Positions 16,703 to 24,981 of a DNA stretch of 38,733 nt are shown here, piece after piece. Origin of the DNA: Chitinophagaceae bacterium (GTDB lineage Bacteria; Bacteroidota; Bacteroidia; Chitinophagales; Chitinophagaceae); assembly GCA_025933775.1 (NCBI GenBank), contig JAICZH010000021.1, positions 1 to 38,733 on the forward strand. The letters run 5' to 3'. Every line of letters starts with the position of its first letter. Positions within the stretch are counted from its first letter, which is position 1. A model generated the notes under the pieces. The model did no database searches, was not told where the DNA came from, and worked only from the letters and a program-made list of their open reading frames with translations. A program made the position numbers and the translations under genes.

Positions 16703-17114
16703 TTTCCGTAAGCCGTTTATTTGATTTAGATATCCTTGTTTTTTCGGGGATCACTTAGAAAATTTATTCAAAAAAAATTTTTTATAAATATTTCTCAGCA
16801 GAAAGCGAATATCAAAATAATTTGTTGAAAAAAAAATTTTTTATTCTTTGTTTTTGTGAGAATAAAAACAGTATAGAGATAAAAAAAATAAATTTCATTT
16901 ATTCTAAAAAATATTCTTTCTTTTTTATAAGTAAGCCCGCATTGATTTACAGTAAAATATTCATTTTTTTATGCACTCCAATAATTTTTATGCCAATTCT
17001 AAAAAAATATTTTTTTAAAAAAAATAAAAATGTGCAAAAAAAATTCTTTAGGATAAATAACCACATTTATAAGTAAAATGAATTTACCTTTAAAAAAAAT
17101 AATTTTAAAATAAT
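16703..17114. other. AT-rich gene-free region upstream of dnaA
   Basis: 412 bp between the divergent dnaA and DUF3127 genes, with many A/T homopolymer runs. On the minus strand TTTTGCACA (17039-17031) fits the relaxed DnaA-box pattern TTWTNCACA, and TTATGCACT (16969-16977) is one base off. No clear cluster of boxes is seen. TACCTTTA about 30 bp before the DUF3127 ATG is one base from a -7 element. It may hold the dnaA promoter; an origin role is not demonstrated. Confidence 0.4.
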
Positions 17115-17504
17115 ATGAGTTATGAATTAACAGGAAAACTCCTGGAAAAATTTGATCCGATACAACGCACCGAAACATTTAAAGTACGCGAATTTGTAGT
17201 TGAAAAAACAGAAGATATTAATGGAAGAACAATTACCAACTATATTAAATTTCAATGTGTGCAAGACAAAACCAATATTGTTGACCGTGTAAATAATGGC
17301 GATGAAATAAAAGTGCATTTCAATATTAAAGGAACCAAATGGGAGAAAGACGGGCGTACTTCTTATTTCAGCAACCTCGATGCATGGCGGATTGAACAAA
17401 TGCTGCAGCCACGCAAAGAAGCTTTGCCTGATGAGGATCACCTCGAGCCATTGGATACTTTTACTTCTTCTTCACAAGACACAATTGATGATCTTCCGTT
17501 TTAG
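17115..17504 (+). CDS. DUF3127 protein with an SSB-like acidic tail
   Basis: A 129-aa protein. Residues 1-95 form the DUF3127 domain, probably an OB-like fold, beginning MSYELTGKLLEKFDPIQRTE and containing YIKFQCVQDKTNIVD, VHFNIKGTKW and YFSNLDAWRIE. The last residues are DTIDDLPF, closely resembling the DDDIPF tail with which single-stranded DNA-binding proteins recruit replication and repair partners. The gene lies across from dnaA. A DNA-binding or replication accessory role is an inference; no experiment is implied. Confidence 0.85.
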   Translation: MSYELTGKLLEKFDPIQRTETFKVREFVVEKTEDINGRTITNYIKFQCVQDKTNIVDRVNNGDEIKVHFNIKGTKWEKDGRTSYFSNLDAWRIEQMLQPRKEALPDEDHLEPLDTFTSSSQDTIDDLPF

Positions 17505-17558
17505 ATATAACCCGCTACTGTAGCCGGTTTTAAAGTTTCAGGATAAATACCTGGCCTT

Positions 17559-19157
17559 ATGCAAAAAATCATTTCTCTCCAATTGCTTCCGCACGAAGTT
17601 GCCAGTGAAAATGCAATAATAAATTTTATTGCAAAATCTTCGGGCATAAAAAATAATAATATTACCGGCTATAATATTTTAAAAAAATCTATTGATGCAA
17701 GAAGTAAAACCATTTGGATAAACCTGGTGGTGCTGGCTTTTATTAATGAACCTTATGTAAAAAGAGTTGCACCTGAATTTAATTTTAAAGACGTTTCGCA
17801 ATCGCAAAAAAAAGTGGTAATAATCGGCGCCGGCCCTGCAGGATTGTTTGCTGCATTGCAATTAATTGAATTAGGAATTCAACCCATAATTGTTGAAAGA
17901 GGAAAGGAAGTGCGTGAACGAAGAAGAGACCTTGCCTTATTAAATAAAAAGGGAGTCATTAACTCCGAAAGTAATTATTGCTTTGGCGAAGGCGGCGCCG
18001 GTACTTACAGCGATGGCAAATTATATACCCGCAGCGCCAAGCGTGGCAATATTGATCGCATATTACATCTATTCGTTCATTTTGGGGCCGATGAAAATAT
18101 ATTGTATGAAGCCCATCCGCACATTGGCACTAATAAATTACCGCACATTATAACGGTGATGCGTACACGCATTTTAGATTGTGGCGGCAAATTTTATTTC
18201 AATAAAAAAGCGGTTGATTGTATCATTGAAAATAATCTTTTAAAAAAAATTATTACTAGCGATGGAGATACAATTGTAGCAGATGCTTTTATACTCGCAA
18301 CCGGCCACTCTGCACGCGATATTTTTTTATTGCTTCATAAAAAGAAAATTTTAATTGAAGCAAAGCCATTTGCTCTTGGCGTAAGAATAGAACATCCGCA
18401 GCAATTAATAAATGAAATGCAATACGGCGCACCAAATAATTATTTATTGAATGAAACGCTGTTACCGCCTGCATCGTACAGCTTCGTAAATCAGGTAGAT
18501 GGACGTGGTGTATTTTCATTTTGCATGTGCCCGGGTGGCATTATTGCGCCGGCTGCAACTAACCATAATGAAATAGTTGTAAACGGATGGAGTCCTTCAA
18601 AAAGAAATAATCCTTTTGCAAACAGCGGGTTGGTAGTGCAGGTAGAAATTGAGGATGTAATTAAAACAATGGGCAATGGGCAATTTGCAATAAGCAAAGA
18701 TTCACCATTGATGATGATGGAGTTTCAAAAATTAATTGAACAAAAATCTTTTGATGCTGGCGGCGGTAATTTTGTAGCTCCTGCACAAAGAATGATTGAT
18801 TTTATAGAAAATAAATTTTCGGCTACACTTCCCAAATGTTCTTACATTCCGGGTATTCAATCTGCAGCGCTTAAAAATATATTGCCGCCATTTATAAATG
18901 AACGGCTAAAAAAAGCATTACAATCTTTTTCAAAAAAAATGCCAGCATATTTTACAAATGAGGCTGTGATGGTAGCAACAGAAAGCCGAACTTCTTCGCC
19001 GGTGCGCATTCCGCGAGATAAATTTTTTTTATATCATCCGCAGATAAAAAATCTTTTTCCTTGCGGCGAGGGTGCAGGCTATGCCGGCGGAATTGTAAGC
19101 GCTGTAATGGATGGCGAAAAAGTGGCAAAACAATTAGCTGATGTGCTGATTAGCTAA
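17559..19157 (+). CDS. Uncharacterised FAD-dependent dehydrogenase (COG2509 type)
   Basis: A 532-aa flavoprotein. After an N-terminal domain of about 85 residues comes the dinucleotide-binding motif VVIIGAGPAGLFAALQLIEL, then ERGKEVRERRRD and the distinctive NYCFGEGGAGTYSDGKLYTR. The C-terminal part has FPCGEGAGYAGGIVSAVMDG, typical of FAD closure. The substrate is unknown. The coding sequence ends in a repeat giving LIS-stop, as in pntAA. It is probably a single transcription unit. Confidence 0.85.
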   Translation: MQKIISLQLLPHEVASENAIINFIAKSSGIKNNNITGYNILKKSIDARSKTIWINLVVLAFINEPYVKRVAPEFNFKDVSQSQKKVVIIGAGPAGLFAALQLIELGIQPIIVERGKEVRERRRDLALLNKKGVINSESNYCFGEGGAGTYSDGKLYTRSAKRGNIDRILHLFVHFGADENILYEAHPHIGTNKLPHIITVMRTRILDCGGKFYFNKKAVDCIIENNLLKKIITSDGDTIVADAFILATGHSARDIFLLLHKKKILIEAKPFALGVRIEHPQQLINEMQYGAPNNYLLNETLLPPASYSFVNQVDGRGVFSFCMCPGGIIAPAATNHNEIVVNGWSPSKRNNPFANSGLVVQVEIEDVIKTMGNGQFAISKDSPLMMMEFQKLIEQKSFDAGGGNFVAPAQRMIDFIENKFSATLPKCSYIPGIQSAALKNILPPFINERLKKALQSFSKKMPAYFTNEAVMVATESRTSSPVRIPRDKFFLYHPQIKNLFPCGEGAGYAGGIVSAVMDGEKVAKQLADVLIS

Positions 19158-19273
19158 TATGCTAATTTATTCCAACTTGCTTTTTGTTTTTATTAAACTA
19201 TTTTCGTTGACATTTGCAATTCACATTTTCATTAGCTAATTAGCACATTGGCATATTAGCACATTATCACATT
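19146..19273. repeat. TAGCTAAT / ATTAGCACATT repeats flanking the flavoprotein-ABC spacer
   Basis: CTGATTAGCTAATATGCTAAT (19146-19166) overlaps the flavoprotein stop. A second block at 19231-19273 contains ATTAGCTAATTAGC followed by repeated ATTAGCACATT-like units, ending just before the ABC ATPase ATG. The unit matches the repeat at the pntAA stop. Confidence 0.65.
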
Positions 19274-19277
19274 AAAA

Positions 19278-20210
19278 ATGAACATTCTCGAATTACAAAA
19301 TTTAAAAAAATATTATGCTACGCAAAAAGCAGTAGATGATATTAGCTTTTCTATTCCGCAGGGAAGCATCTTTGGATTGCTCGGGCCTAACGGCGCAGGA
19401 AAAACCACTTTACTCAGAATGATCACCGGAATATTTTATCCCGATACCGGAAATATTTTTTTTGAAAATGAAAAATTTGATCCCGTAAAAGATATTCCAA
19501 AAATCGGATACATGCCAGAAGAAAGAGGCTTGTATAAAAAAATGAAAATTGGCGAGCAGGCTTTGTATCTCGCCATGCTTAAGGGTTTGAGCCGGCATGA
19601 TGCCATGAAAAAAATTAAAGAATGGTTTATAAAATTTGAAATGCAAAGCTGGTGGAATAAAAAAGTAGATGACCTGAGTAAAGGAATGAGCCAGAAATTG
19701 CAATTTGTAATTACAGTATTGCATGAGCCACAACTTTTAATTCTGGATGAGCCATTCAGCGGGCTTGACCCGGTAAACAGCAATCTTATAAAGGATGAAA
19801 TTTTTAAGCTGTCGCAAAAAGGAATTACAATAATTTTCAGCACCCATCGCATGGAACAGGTAGAAGAAATTTGTGATAAAATTGTTTTGGTAAATAAAGG
19901 AAAAAAAATTTTAGACGGAAGTGTGAAGCAAATAAAAATGGATTGCAAAGAAAATATTTTTAAAGTAGGCTTTAATGAATTGCCGCCACCTTTTGCAAAT
20001 AATGTATTTGAAATTATTGGTTCAAAAGATAATTTTTTAACTGTAAAAATTAATAATGGGTTTCATCCGGCTGATGTATTGGAACAATTTTTAATTAATA
20101 AAGCAAGCATCATTTCTTTTAATGAAATATTGCCATCACTCAATGATATTTTTATAAAAAAAGTACAGGACACCAAAGATGCAAGACAATTTGAAAATGT
20201 GAAAATGTGA
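19278..20210 (+). CDS. ABC transporter ATP-binding protein, no permease nearby
   Basis: A 310-aa ATPase of the NatA/DrrA-like export group. Motifs are Walker A GPNGAGKTT (residues 36-44), Q-loop GYMPEERGLY, signature DLSKGMSQKLQ, Walker B LLILDEPFSGLDP and H-loop STHRMEQ. Residues after about 225 form the DUF4162-like C-terminal domain. Such genes are normally followed by an ABC-2 permease; here the next gene is on the other strand. The last codons lie in an 8-bp tandem repeat, possibly the scar of a rearrangement. Confidence 0.9.
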   Translation: MNILELQNLKKYYATQKAVDDISFSIPQGSIFGLLGPNGAGKTTLLRMITGIFYPDTGNIFFENEKFDPVKDIPKIGYMPEERGLYKKMKIGEQALYLAMLKGLSRHDAMKKIKEWFIKFEMQSWWNKKVDDLSKGMSQKLQFVITVLHEPQLLILDEPFSGLDPVNSNLIKDEIFKLSQKGITIIFSTHRMEQVEEICDKIVLVNKGKKILDGSVKQIKMDCKENIFKVGFNELPPPFANNVFEIIGSKDNFLTVKINNGFHPADVLEQFLINKASIISFNEILPSLNDIFIKKVQDTKDARQFENVKM

Positions 20211-20224
20211 AAATGTGAAAATGA
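20193..20224. repeat. GAAAATGT repeated four times across the ABC ATPase stop
   Basis: Three perfect copies and one variant of an 8-bp unit (20193-20224). The stop codon at 20208-20210 lies within the array. Since 8 is not a multiple of 3, changes in copy number would alter the C-terminal residues and stop position. Confidence 0.8.
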
Positions 20225-20354
20225 AAGACACATTAACATCAATCAATTATTCAATCAATCGCAAATCATTTTAAGCTAAGAAACCCGGAAGGAACAAAAG
20301 GCACAGGAAATAATTCACAAAAAAAAGCGGAACAAATTAAATTGGTTTGAATAG

Positions 20355-21671
20355 CTACAGCTTCTCCAGCAACTCTATTACTTTTTCTCTTTTTAAAATT
20401 AAATAACCAAGCCTGTCGTTGCTGATTCCATCTTTAAGATTGTAATTAAAATTAAGTTGCTCATCGGCAACATTTGTTTCAAAATATTTAAAATTAATAT
20501 TGGAATAATTTTTTAATGCTTCGCCAATTTCGTACAAATGTGTGGAGAGAATAAATAAAGAACTTTTTATTTTAATCAATCCTTCAATCACTACTGTGCT
20601 GCATTTCATAGCATCCTGCACATTGGTTCCTTTAAATAATTCATCAATCAATATCAGCCATTTTCTGCCGTCATTTATTCTAATTATGGTATTTTTAATT
20701 CTTTGCACTTCATTATAAAAATAGCTTTCACCTTTCGCCACATTATCCACCACATTTATATTGCTTAGCAACCCGTCAAACAAAGAAAGTTCCATTGATT
20801 TTGCAGGAACGCCCATGCCAATGTGTGCCAGGAAAACCGCGCCACCAACGGCTTTTATAAAAGTGCTTTTGCCGGCCATATTAGCGCCGGTTAAAAAAAC
20901 AAAATTATTATAGGCATTCAGTTCGAGGTCGTAAGCAACAGGATCGTTTAATAAAAGATGATACAATTTGTTTACTTTCAGTTCAGGTTTTTTCGATTCA
21001 ATAAATTTTGGAAATACCAAATTATATTCTTTCACCGCCATTGCCATTCCATACCACGCATCCAGCTGAAAATAAATTTCTATCACTTCAATAAAATTTT
21101 GTTTGAAATGATACCGGATGTAATGGGCAAGCCCGAGCAGTTCGGTAATAGAAAGATCATCCGTTTTTTCTTTTGCAGCAACAATATATAATTGATGTTT
21201 TTCAATTAATATTTTTGCTTTTGATAAAATTTTTTTTAAGTTTTCCGGAGCATCTTCTGTAAGAAAAATGGAAATAATTTGATGCATTCCTTTTATAAAA
21301 TCAAAGGCATGTCCCGTTGAATATTTTACCAAAGAAAAATCGGGCGCATGAAATATTTTATAAAAAAAAGCTGACGAAGAATTGGTCCTGGCAGGGATTT
21401 GATCAATACTGCTTTCATAAAATTTCTGTATCATCATTACAGAACCATTGCTGATGGTAAGCGGCCATTCATCTTTTTTTTCAAGAATAAGCTGCAATGT
21501 TTTTTGCACATTTTCGATAGCAACAATATCTTTTAATGATGAATTGAAAATGTGTTTTAATTTTTCACGGCCACCTACCGTTCGTGTAAAATTTAATTTA
21601 TGAAAAATGGAAAACTCTTCATCATGCTGAAAAACTGCCAGATCGTTTAATGTGGTTTTATCTGTTTCCAT
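20355..21671 (-). CDS. MutS-family ATPase lacking the mismatch-recognition domain
   Basis: A 438-aa protein. The C-terminal half is the MutS ATPase domain: Walker A LTGANMAGKSTFIKAVGG, ESYFYNEVQRIKN and Walker B WLILIDELFKGTN, followed by STHLYEIG. The N-terminal half resembles the MutS lever region (FTRTVGGREKLKHIFNSSL). There is no domain I with the Phe-x-Glu mismatch motif and no Smr domain, so it is neither MutS1 nor MutS2. Its role is unknown. It follows the dihydroorotase gene by 38 bp on the same strand. Confidence 0.8.
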   Translation of the reverse strand: METDKTTLNDLAVFQHDEEFSIFHKLNFTRTVGGREKLKHIFNSSLKDIVAIENVQKTLQLILEKKDEWPLTISNGSVMMIQKFYESSIDQIPARTNSSSAFFYKIFHAPDFSLVKYSTGHAFDFIKGMHQIISIFLTEDAPENLKKILSKAKILIEKHQLYIVAAKEKTDDLSITELLGLAHYIRYHFKQNFIEVIEIYFQLDAWYGMAMAVKEYNLVFPKFIESKKPELKVNKLYHLLLNDPVAYDLELNAYNNFVFLTGANMAGKSTFIKAVGGAVFLAHIGMGVPAKSMELSLFDGLLSNINVVDNVAKGESYFYNEVQRIKNTIIRINDGRKWLILIDELFKGTNVQDAMKCSTVVIEGLIKIKSSLFILSTHLYEIGEALKNYSNINFKYFETNVADEQLNFNYNLKDGISNDRLGYLILKREKVIELLEKL

Positions 21672-21678
21672 TTAATAT

Positions 21679-21711
21679 AATTTATTTTCGTGTAGGCGTT
21701 ACCGTTAGTTT
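21679..21711. repeat. 33-bp dispersed repeat, copy A
   Basis: This copy matches the one at 27794-27826 at 31 of 33 positions. The shared cores are AATTTATTTTCGTGT and GCGTTACCGTTAGTTT. It lies between the MutS-like start and the dihydroorotase stop and touches that stop codon. Confidence 0.75.
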
Positions 21712-23065
21712 ACCGGTTAAATAAAAGTCTTTGCCCTTTTATGGATTCATCAAAAAAATGTTTTTCTGAATTTTGATTTTGATACACGCAATTTCCATTT
21801 ACAAAAGTTTGCATAATTGCAGCAGGAAATGTAAAATTTTCAAACGGACTCCATCCGCATTTATATAAAATATTTTCTGTGGTTACTGTTGTTGAAGCAT
21901 TCAAATCAACGATAACTGCATCGGCAAAATAACTTTCGCGTATGTAACCGCGGTTTTCAATTTTAAAACAATCAGCAACAGCATGGCTCATTTTTTCAGC
22001 AATTTTTTCCAAAGAAATAATTCCTTGCTTATAATAATGCATCATCAGTAAAAGTGAGTGCTGAACTAAAGGCAAACCAGAATATGCATGTTCATACGGA
22101 CCTTTTTTCTCATCTAAAGTATGCGGCGCATGATCGGTGGCAATCACATCCAAACGTCCATCCAGCAAGGCTTTCCAGAGGGCCGGTTTATTTTTTGGTT
22201 CTTTAATTGAAGGATTACATTTTATTAAATAACCAAGTCTTTCATAATCATCCGCAGTAAAATGCAAATGATGCACACACACTTCAGCAGTAATTTTTTT
22301 TTCTTTTAAAGGAATATCATTTGTAAAAAGCGCTAATTCTTTTTCAGTTGAAATATGTAAAACATGCAGCCTGCTATTATATTTTTTTGCTAATGAAACT
22401 GCGAAAGAAGAAGAGGCATAACAGGCATTTTCATCGCGAATTAATGGATGATCGGATGGTTCGAGAATTTGTTTTGCATTTTTTATTCGCTGATAATTTT
22501 CTTTAATTATTTTTTCATTTTCGCAATGAGTTGCAATTAATAAATCGCTTCCGGCAAATATTTTATTAAGCGATGCTTCATTATCTACCAGCATATTTCC
22601 TGTGCTGGAACCCATAAAAATTTTTACGCCGCACACTTCTTTTTTTCTTTTATTCATCTTCAAAACTTCATCAGCATTGGTATTGCTGGTTCCCATAAAA
22701 AATGAATAATTGGCCAATGAATTTTTATTTGCTATTGCATATTTTTCTTCAAGCAATTCTTCTGTAAGTGCATTGGGCACTGTGTTTGGCATTTCCATAA
22801 ATGAAGTAACGCCGCCCGTAACTGCCGCTTTGCTTTCGGTATAAATGGTTGCTTTATGCATAAGGCCCGGCTCACGAAAATGCACCTGGTCGTCAATGGC
22901 GCCGGGAAAAAGATGTTTGCCTTCTCCGTCAATTTCATTTACTTTTTCTTTTACGTTAATAGAATTATCTATTCTTTCAATTCGTCCTTTTTTTAAATAA
23001 ATATCTTTTTGTTCAATTTTCCCTTCATTGACAATGGATATATTTTTTAGAAGATAATTTTGCAT
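21710..23065 (-). CDS. pyrC: Dihydroorotase
   Basis: A zinc amidohydrolase (451 aa from the chosen start) that closes carbamoyl aspartate to dihydroorotate in pyrimidine synthesis. It has the metal-binding DDQVHFREPG, the GVKIFMGSSTGNML segment with the probable carboxylated Lys, THCENE, RLHVLHIST and ATDHAPHTLDEK. I use the ATG giving MQNYLLKNISIVNEG. The longer frame to 23164 overlaps the divergent gene and adds unrelated Arg/Cys-rich residues. Allantoinase-like paralogues cannot be fully excluded, but the HFREPG motif favours PyrC. Confidence 0.88.
   Translation of the reverse strand: MQNYLLKNISIVNEGKIEQKDIYLKKGRIERIDNSINVKEKVNEIDGEGKHLFPGAIDDQVHFREPGLMHKATIYTESKAAVTGGVTSFMEMPNTVPNALTEELLEEKYAIANKNSLANYSFFMGTSNTNADEVLKMNKRKKEVCGVKIFMGSSTGNMLVDNEASLNKIFAGSDLLIATHCENEKIIKENYQRIKNAKQILEPSDHPLIRDENACYASSSFAVSLAKKYNSRLHVLHISTEKELALFTNDIPLKEKKITAEVCVHHLHFTADDYERLGYLIKCNPSIKEPKNKPALWKALLDGRLDVIATDHAPHTLDEKKGPYEHAYSGLPLVQHSLLLMMHYYKQGIISLEKIAEKMSHAVADCFKIENRGYIRESYFADAVIVDLNASTTVTTENILYKCGWSPFENFTFPAAIMQTFVNGNCVYQNQNSEKHFFDESIKGQRLLFNR
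23055..23062 (+). promoter_or_regulatory. Candidate -7 element for the RemB-like gene, inside pyrC
   Basis: TAATTTTG is an exact TAnnTTTG. It lies inside the first codons of pyrC on the opposite strand, 36 bases before the RemB-like ATG. The two divergent coding regions are only 33 bp apart, so their promoters must overlap. Confidence 0.4.
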
Positions 23066-23098
23066 ATCTTGAAATTTAATAATAAACAACCAAACCCG

Positions 23099-24805
23099 AT
23101 GCAAATTATAAAAACAGTTTCTTCGCTGGCAATATTTATTTGCCCGTTTATTATCAATGCGCAAACAACTTACCTGCCGGAGGGTTCAAAAGAATATCAA
23201 TTTATTGACCGGCTCGAAATAAAAGAGGGCCGCAATATGAATTTTAATTTTTCTACATTAAAGCCTTACAGCCGGCGATCCATTGTGCAGGAAGCTGAAT
23301 TTTTAGACAGCTCCCGCATGGCCTATGATAGCTCAATTACCAGTGATGAAAATAAATGGGATGGTTTAAACCTTACTAAAGTAGATGAATATAATTTGCA
23401 TAGTATTTTAATGGATAACTCAGAATGGGTAACAGGTTCAAAGGAAAGTTTTTTAAGTAAAAAACCAATATTAAAAACTTTTTATACAACCAAACCAAAC
23501 TTGCTTGAAGTAAATGTGAAAGACTTTTTTCTGGCAGTAAATCCTGTTATATCGTTTCAGGCAGGTGGTGAAACCGCAAACAATGAAACGATTTTTTATA
23601 ACAAACGCGGCATAACTGCGAGAGGAAGAATTGCCAATAAAATTGGTTTTTCAACAACGATTACCGATAACCAGGAACGTGCGCCTTTGTTTGTTCAAAA
23701 CAGGGTGGATAGTTTTCATGCAGTGCCGGGAATTGGTTTTTATAAACCTTTTAAAACAACCGGGTACGATTATTTTGATGCAAGAGGTTATATCACTTTT
23801 AATGTAACAAAATATATTGATGTGCAATTTGGCTACGATAAAAATTTTATTGGCGATGGTTACAGAAGCCTTTTCCTGAGCGACTTTAGCAATAGTTATT
23901 TATTTCTGAAATTGAATACAAAGATCTGGAAACTGGATTATCAAAATCTTTTTATGGAGCTGATGCCGCAGTTTGTAAAGAATGGAGATTATTTGCTGAG
24001 CAGAAAATATGCAGCGATGCATCACCTGAGTATGAACATTGGCAAATGGCTGAATGTAGGCGTTTTTGAAAGTATTGTTTTTGGAAGAAAAGATATTTTT
24101 GATTTAGAATATTTAAACCCGATTATATTTCTGAGGCACATTGAAGGAACAGTGGGAAGCCCTGATAATGCTTTTGCAGGAATAGATTTTAAAGCAAATG
24201 CTGCGCATCATTTTCAATTTTACGGGCAACTTCTTTTAGATGAATTTTTGTTGAAAGAAGCATTTAAAGATGATGGTTATTGGGCTAATAAATTTGGTTA
24301 TCAGCTTGGCGCAAAATATGTGGATGCTTTTACAATTAAAAATCTTGATTTGCAAATTGAAACCAATAGGGTGCGGCCTTTTACATATTCGCATTATGAT
24401 TCTGTTGCAGATTATACACATTATAATGAACCGCTGGCACATCCGCTGGGCGCGGGTTTCCAGGAATTTATCGGCATTGCAAAATATCAACCGGCGCCCA
24501 AATGGTATATTAATGCCAGAATGATTTATTATTACCAGGGGCTTGATTTGGCAGGAGAAAATTTTGGAAGCAATCCATTTGAATTATATACAACCCGCTT
24601 GAATAATTTTGGTTATTTTATTGGCAGCGGAAACAAAATAAAAGTATTTAATGCTTCATTGGCATTATCGTATGAACTTAAAGAGAATCTTTTTTTAGAT
24701 GGCTCTTATTTGTTTCGCAAAGTTTCCGGCGGAGGCATTGGCGATACAAATGTTTTTGAAATAGGAATAAGATGGAATGCGGCGAAGAGAGAATATGATT
24801 ATTAA
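23099..24805 (+). CDS. Outer-membrane beta-barrel protein, RemB/Wzi-like
   Basis: A 568-aa protein from ATG 23099 with signal peptide MQIIKTVSSLAIFICPFIINAQ. The mature N-terminus YLPEGSKEYQFIDRLEIKEG, then LKPYSRR, resembles the RemB gliding-related family and Wzi-like capsule proteins. The rest is rich in alternating aromatic strands (QFGYDKNFIGDGYRSLFLSD) and ends in an aromatic residue, as expected for an outer-membrane barrel. An upstream in-frame TTG at 23060 is not preferred. The function in motility or surface polysaccharide is inferred. Confidence 0.65.
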   Translation: MQIIKTVSSLAIFICPFIINAQTTYLPEGSKEYQFIDRLEIKEGRNMNFNFSTLKPYSRRSIVQEAEFLDSSRMAYDSSITSDENKWDGLNLTKVDEYNLHSILMDNSEWVTGSKESFLSKKPILKTFYTTKPNLLEVNVKDFFLAVNPVISFQAGGETANNETIFYNKRGITARGRIANKIGFSTTITDNQERAPLFVQNRVDSFHAVPGIGFYKPFKTTGYDYFDARGYITFNVTKYIDVQFGYDKNFIGDGYRSLFLSDFSNSYLFLKLNTKIWKLDYQNLFMELMPQFVKNGDYLLSRKYAAMHHLSMNIGKWLNVGVFESIVFGRKDIFDLEYLNPIIFLRHIEGTVGSPDNAFAGIDFKANAAHHFQFYGQLLLDEFLLKEAFKDDGYWANKFGYQLGAKYVDAFTIKNLDLQIETNRVRPFTYSHYDSVADYTHYNEPLAHPLGAGFQEFIGIAKYQPAPKWYINARMIYYYQGLDLAGENFGSNPFELYTTRLNNFGYFIGSGNKIKVFNASLALSYELKENLFLDGSYLFRKVSGGGIGDTNVFEIGIRWNAAKREYDY

Positions 24806-24937
24806 GCCCCTGTCCCCCGAAGCGGGAACTTGGGTCAAATCTTTCTTTAAATCTTCGATGATTTTTTAAAAAGAAAGGTTGATGAGTTTTTATTTTATAA
24901 AAGAAAGTTACTACCCTTCCCTTCGGGAAGGGCTTTA
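24804..24937. mobile_element. Palindromic element after the RemB-like gene
   Basis: The left arm (24804-24828) begins AAGCCCCTGTCCCCCGAAGC and matches the thyA-folA element. The right arm contains a perfect hairpin CCCTTCCC-TTC-GGGAAGGG (24915-24933) followed by CTTT. The arms are inverted relatives (AAGCCC, GAAG and GGGAA shared) around an AT-rich interior with an imperfect TCTTTCTTTAA / TTAAAAAGAAAG pair. The element begins inside the stop codon of the preceding gene. Confidence 0.55.
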
Positions 24938-24981
24938 GTAGAAAACTTTGAATATTAATAAAAGTATGAAAGGATGGGCTT

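Noticed and set aside
16822-17076. 84-codon open frame in the gap upstream of dnaA
   Set aside because: It begins with TTG, is almost only Lys, Phe, Ile and Asn as expected from AT-rich runs, and has no recognisable domain.
23066-23164. 33-residue N-terminal extension of the dihydroorotase
   Set aside because: It overlaps the start of the divergent signal-peptide gene and its Arg/Cys-rich sequence does not fit the family.
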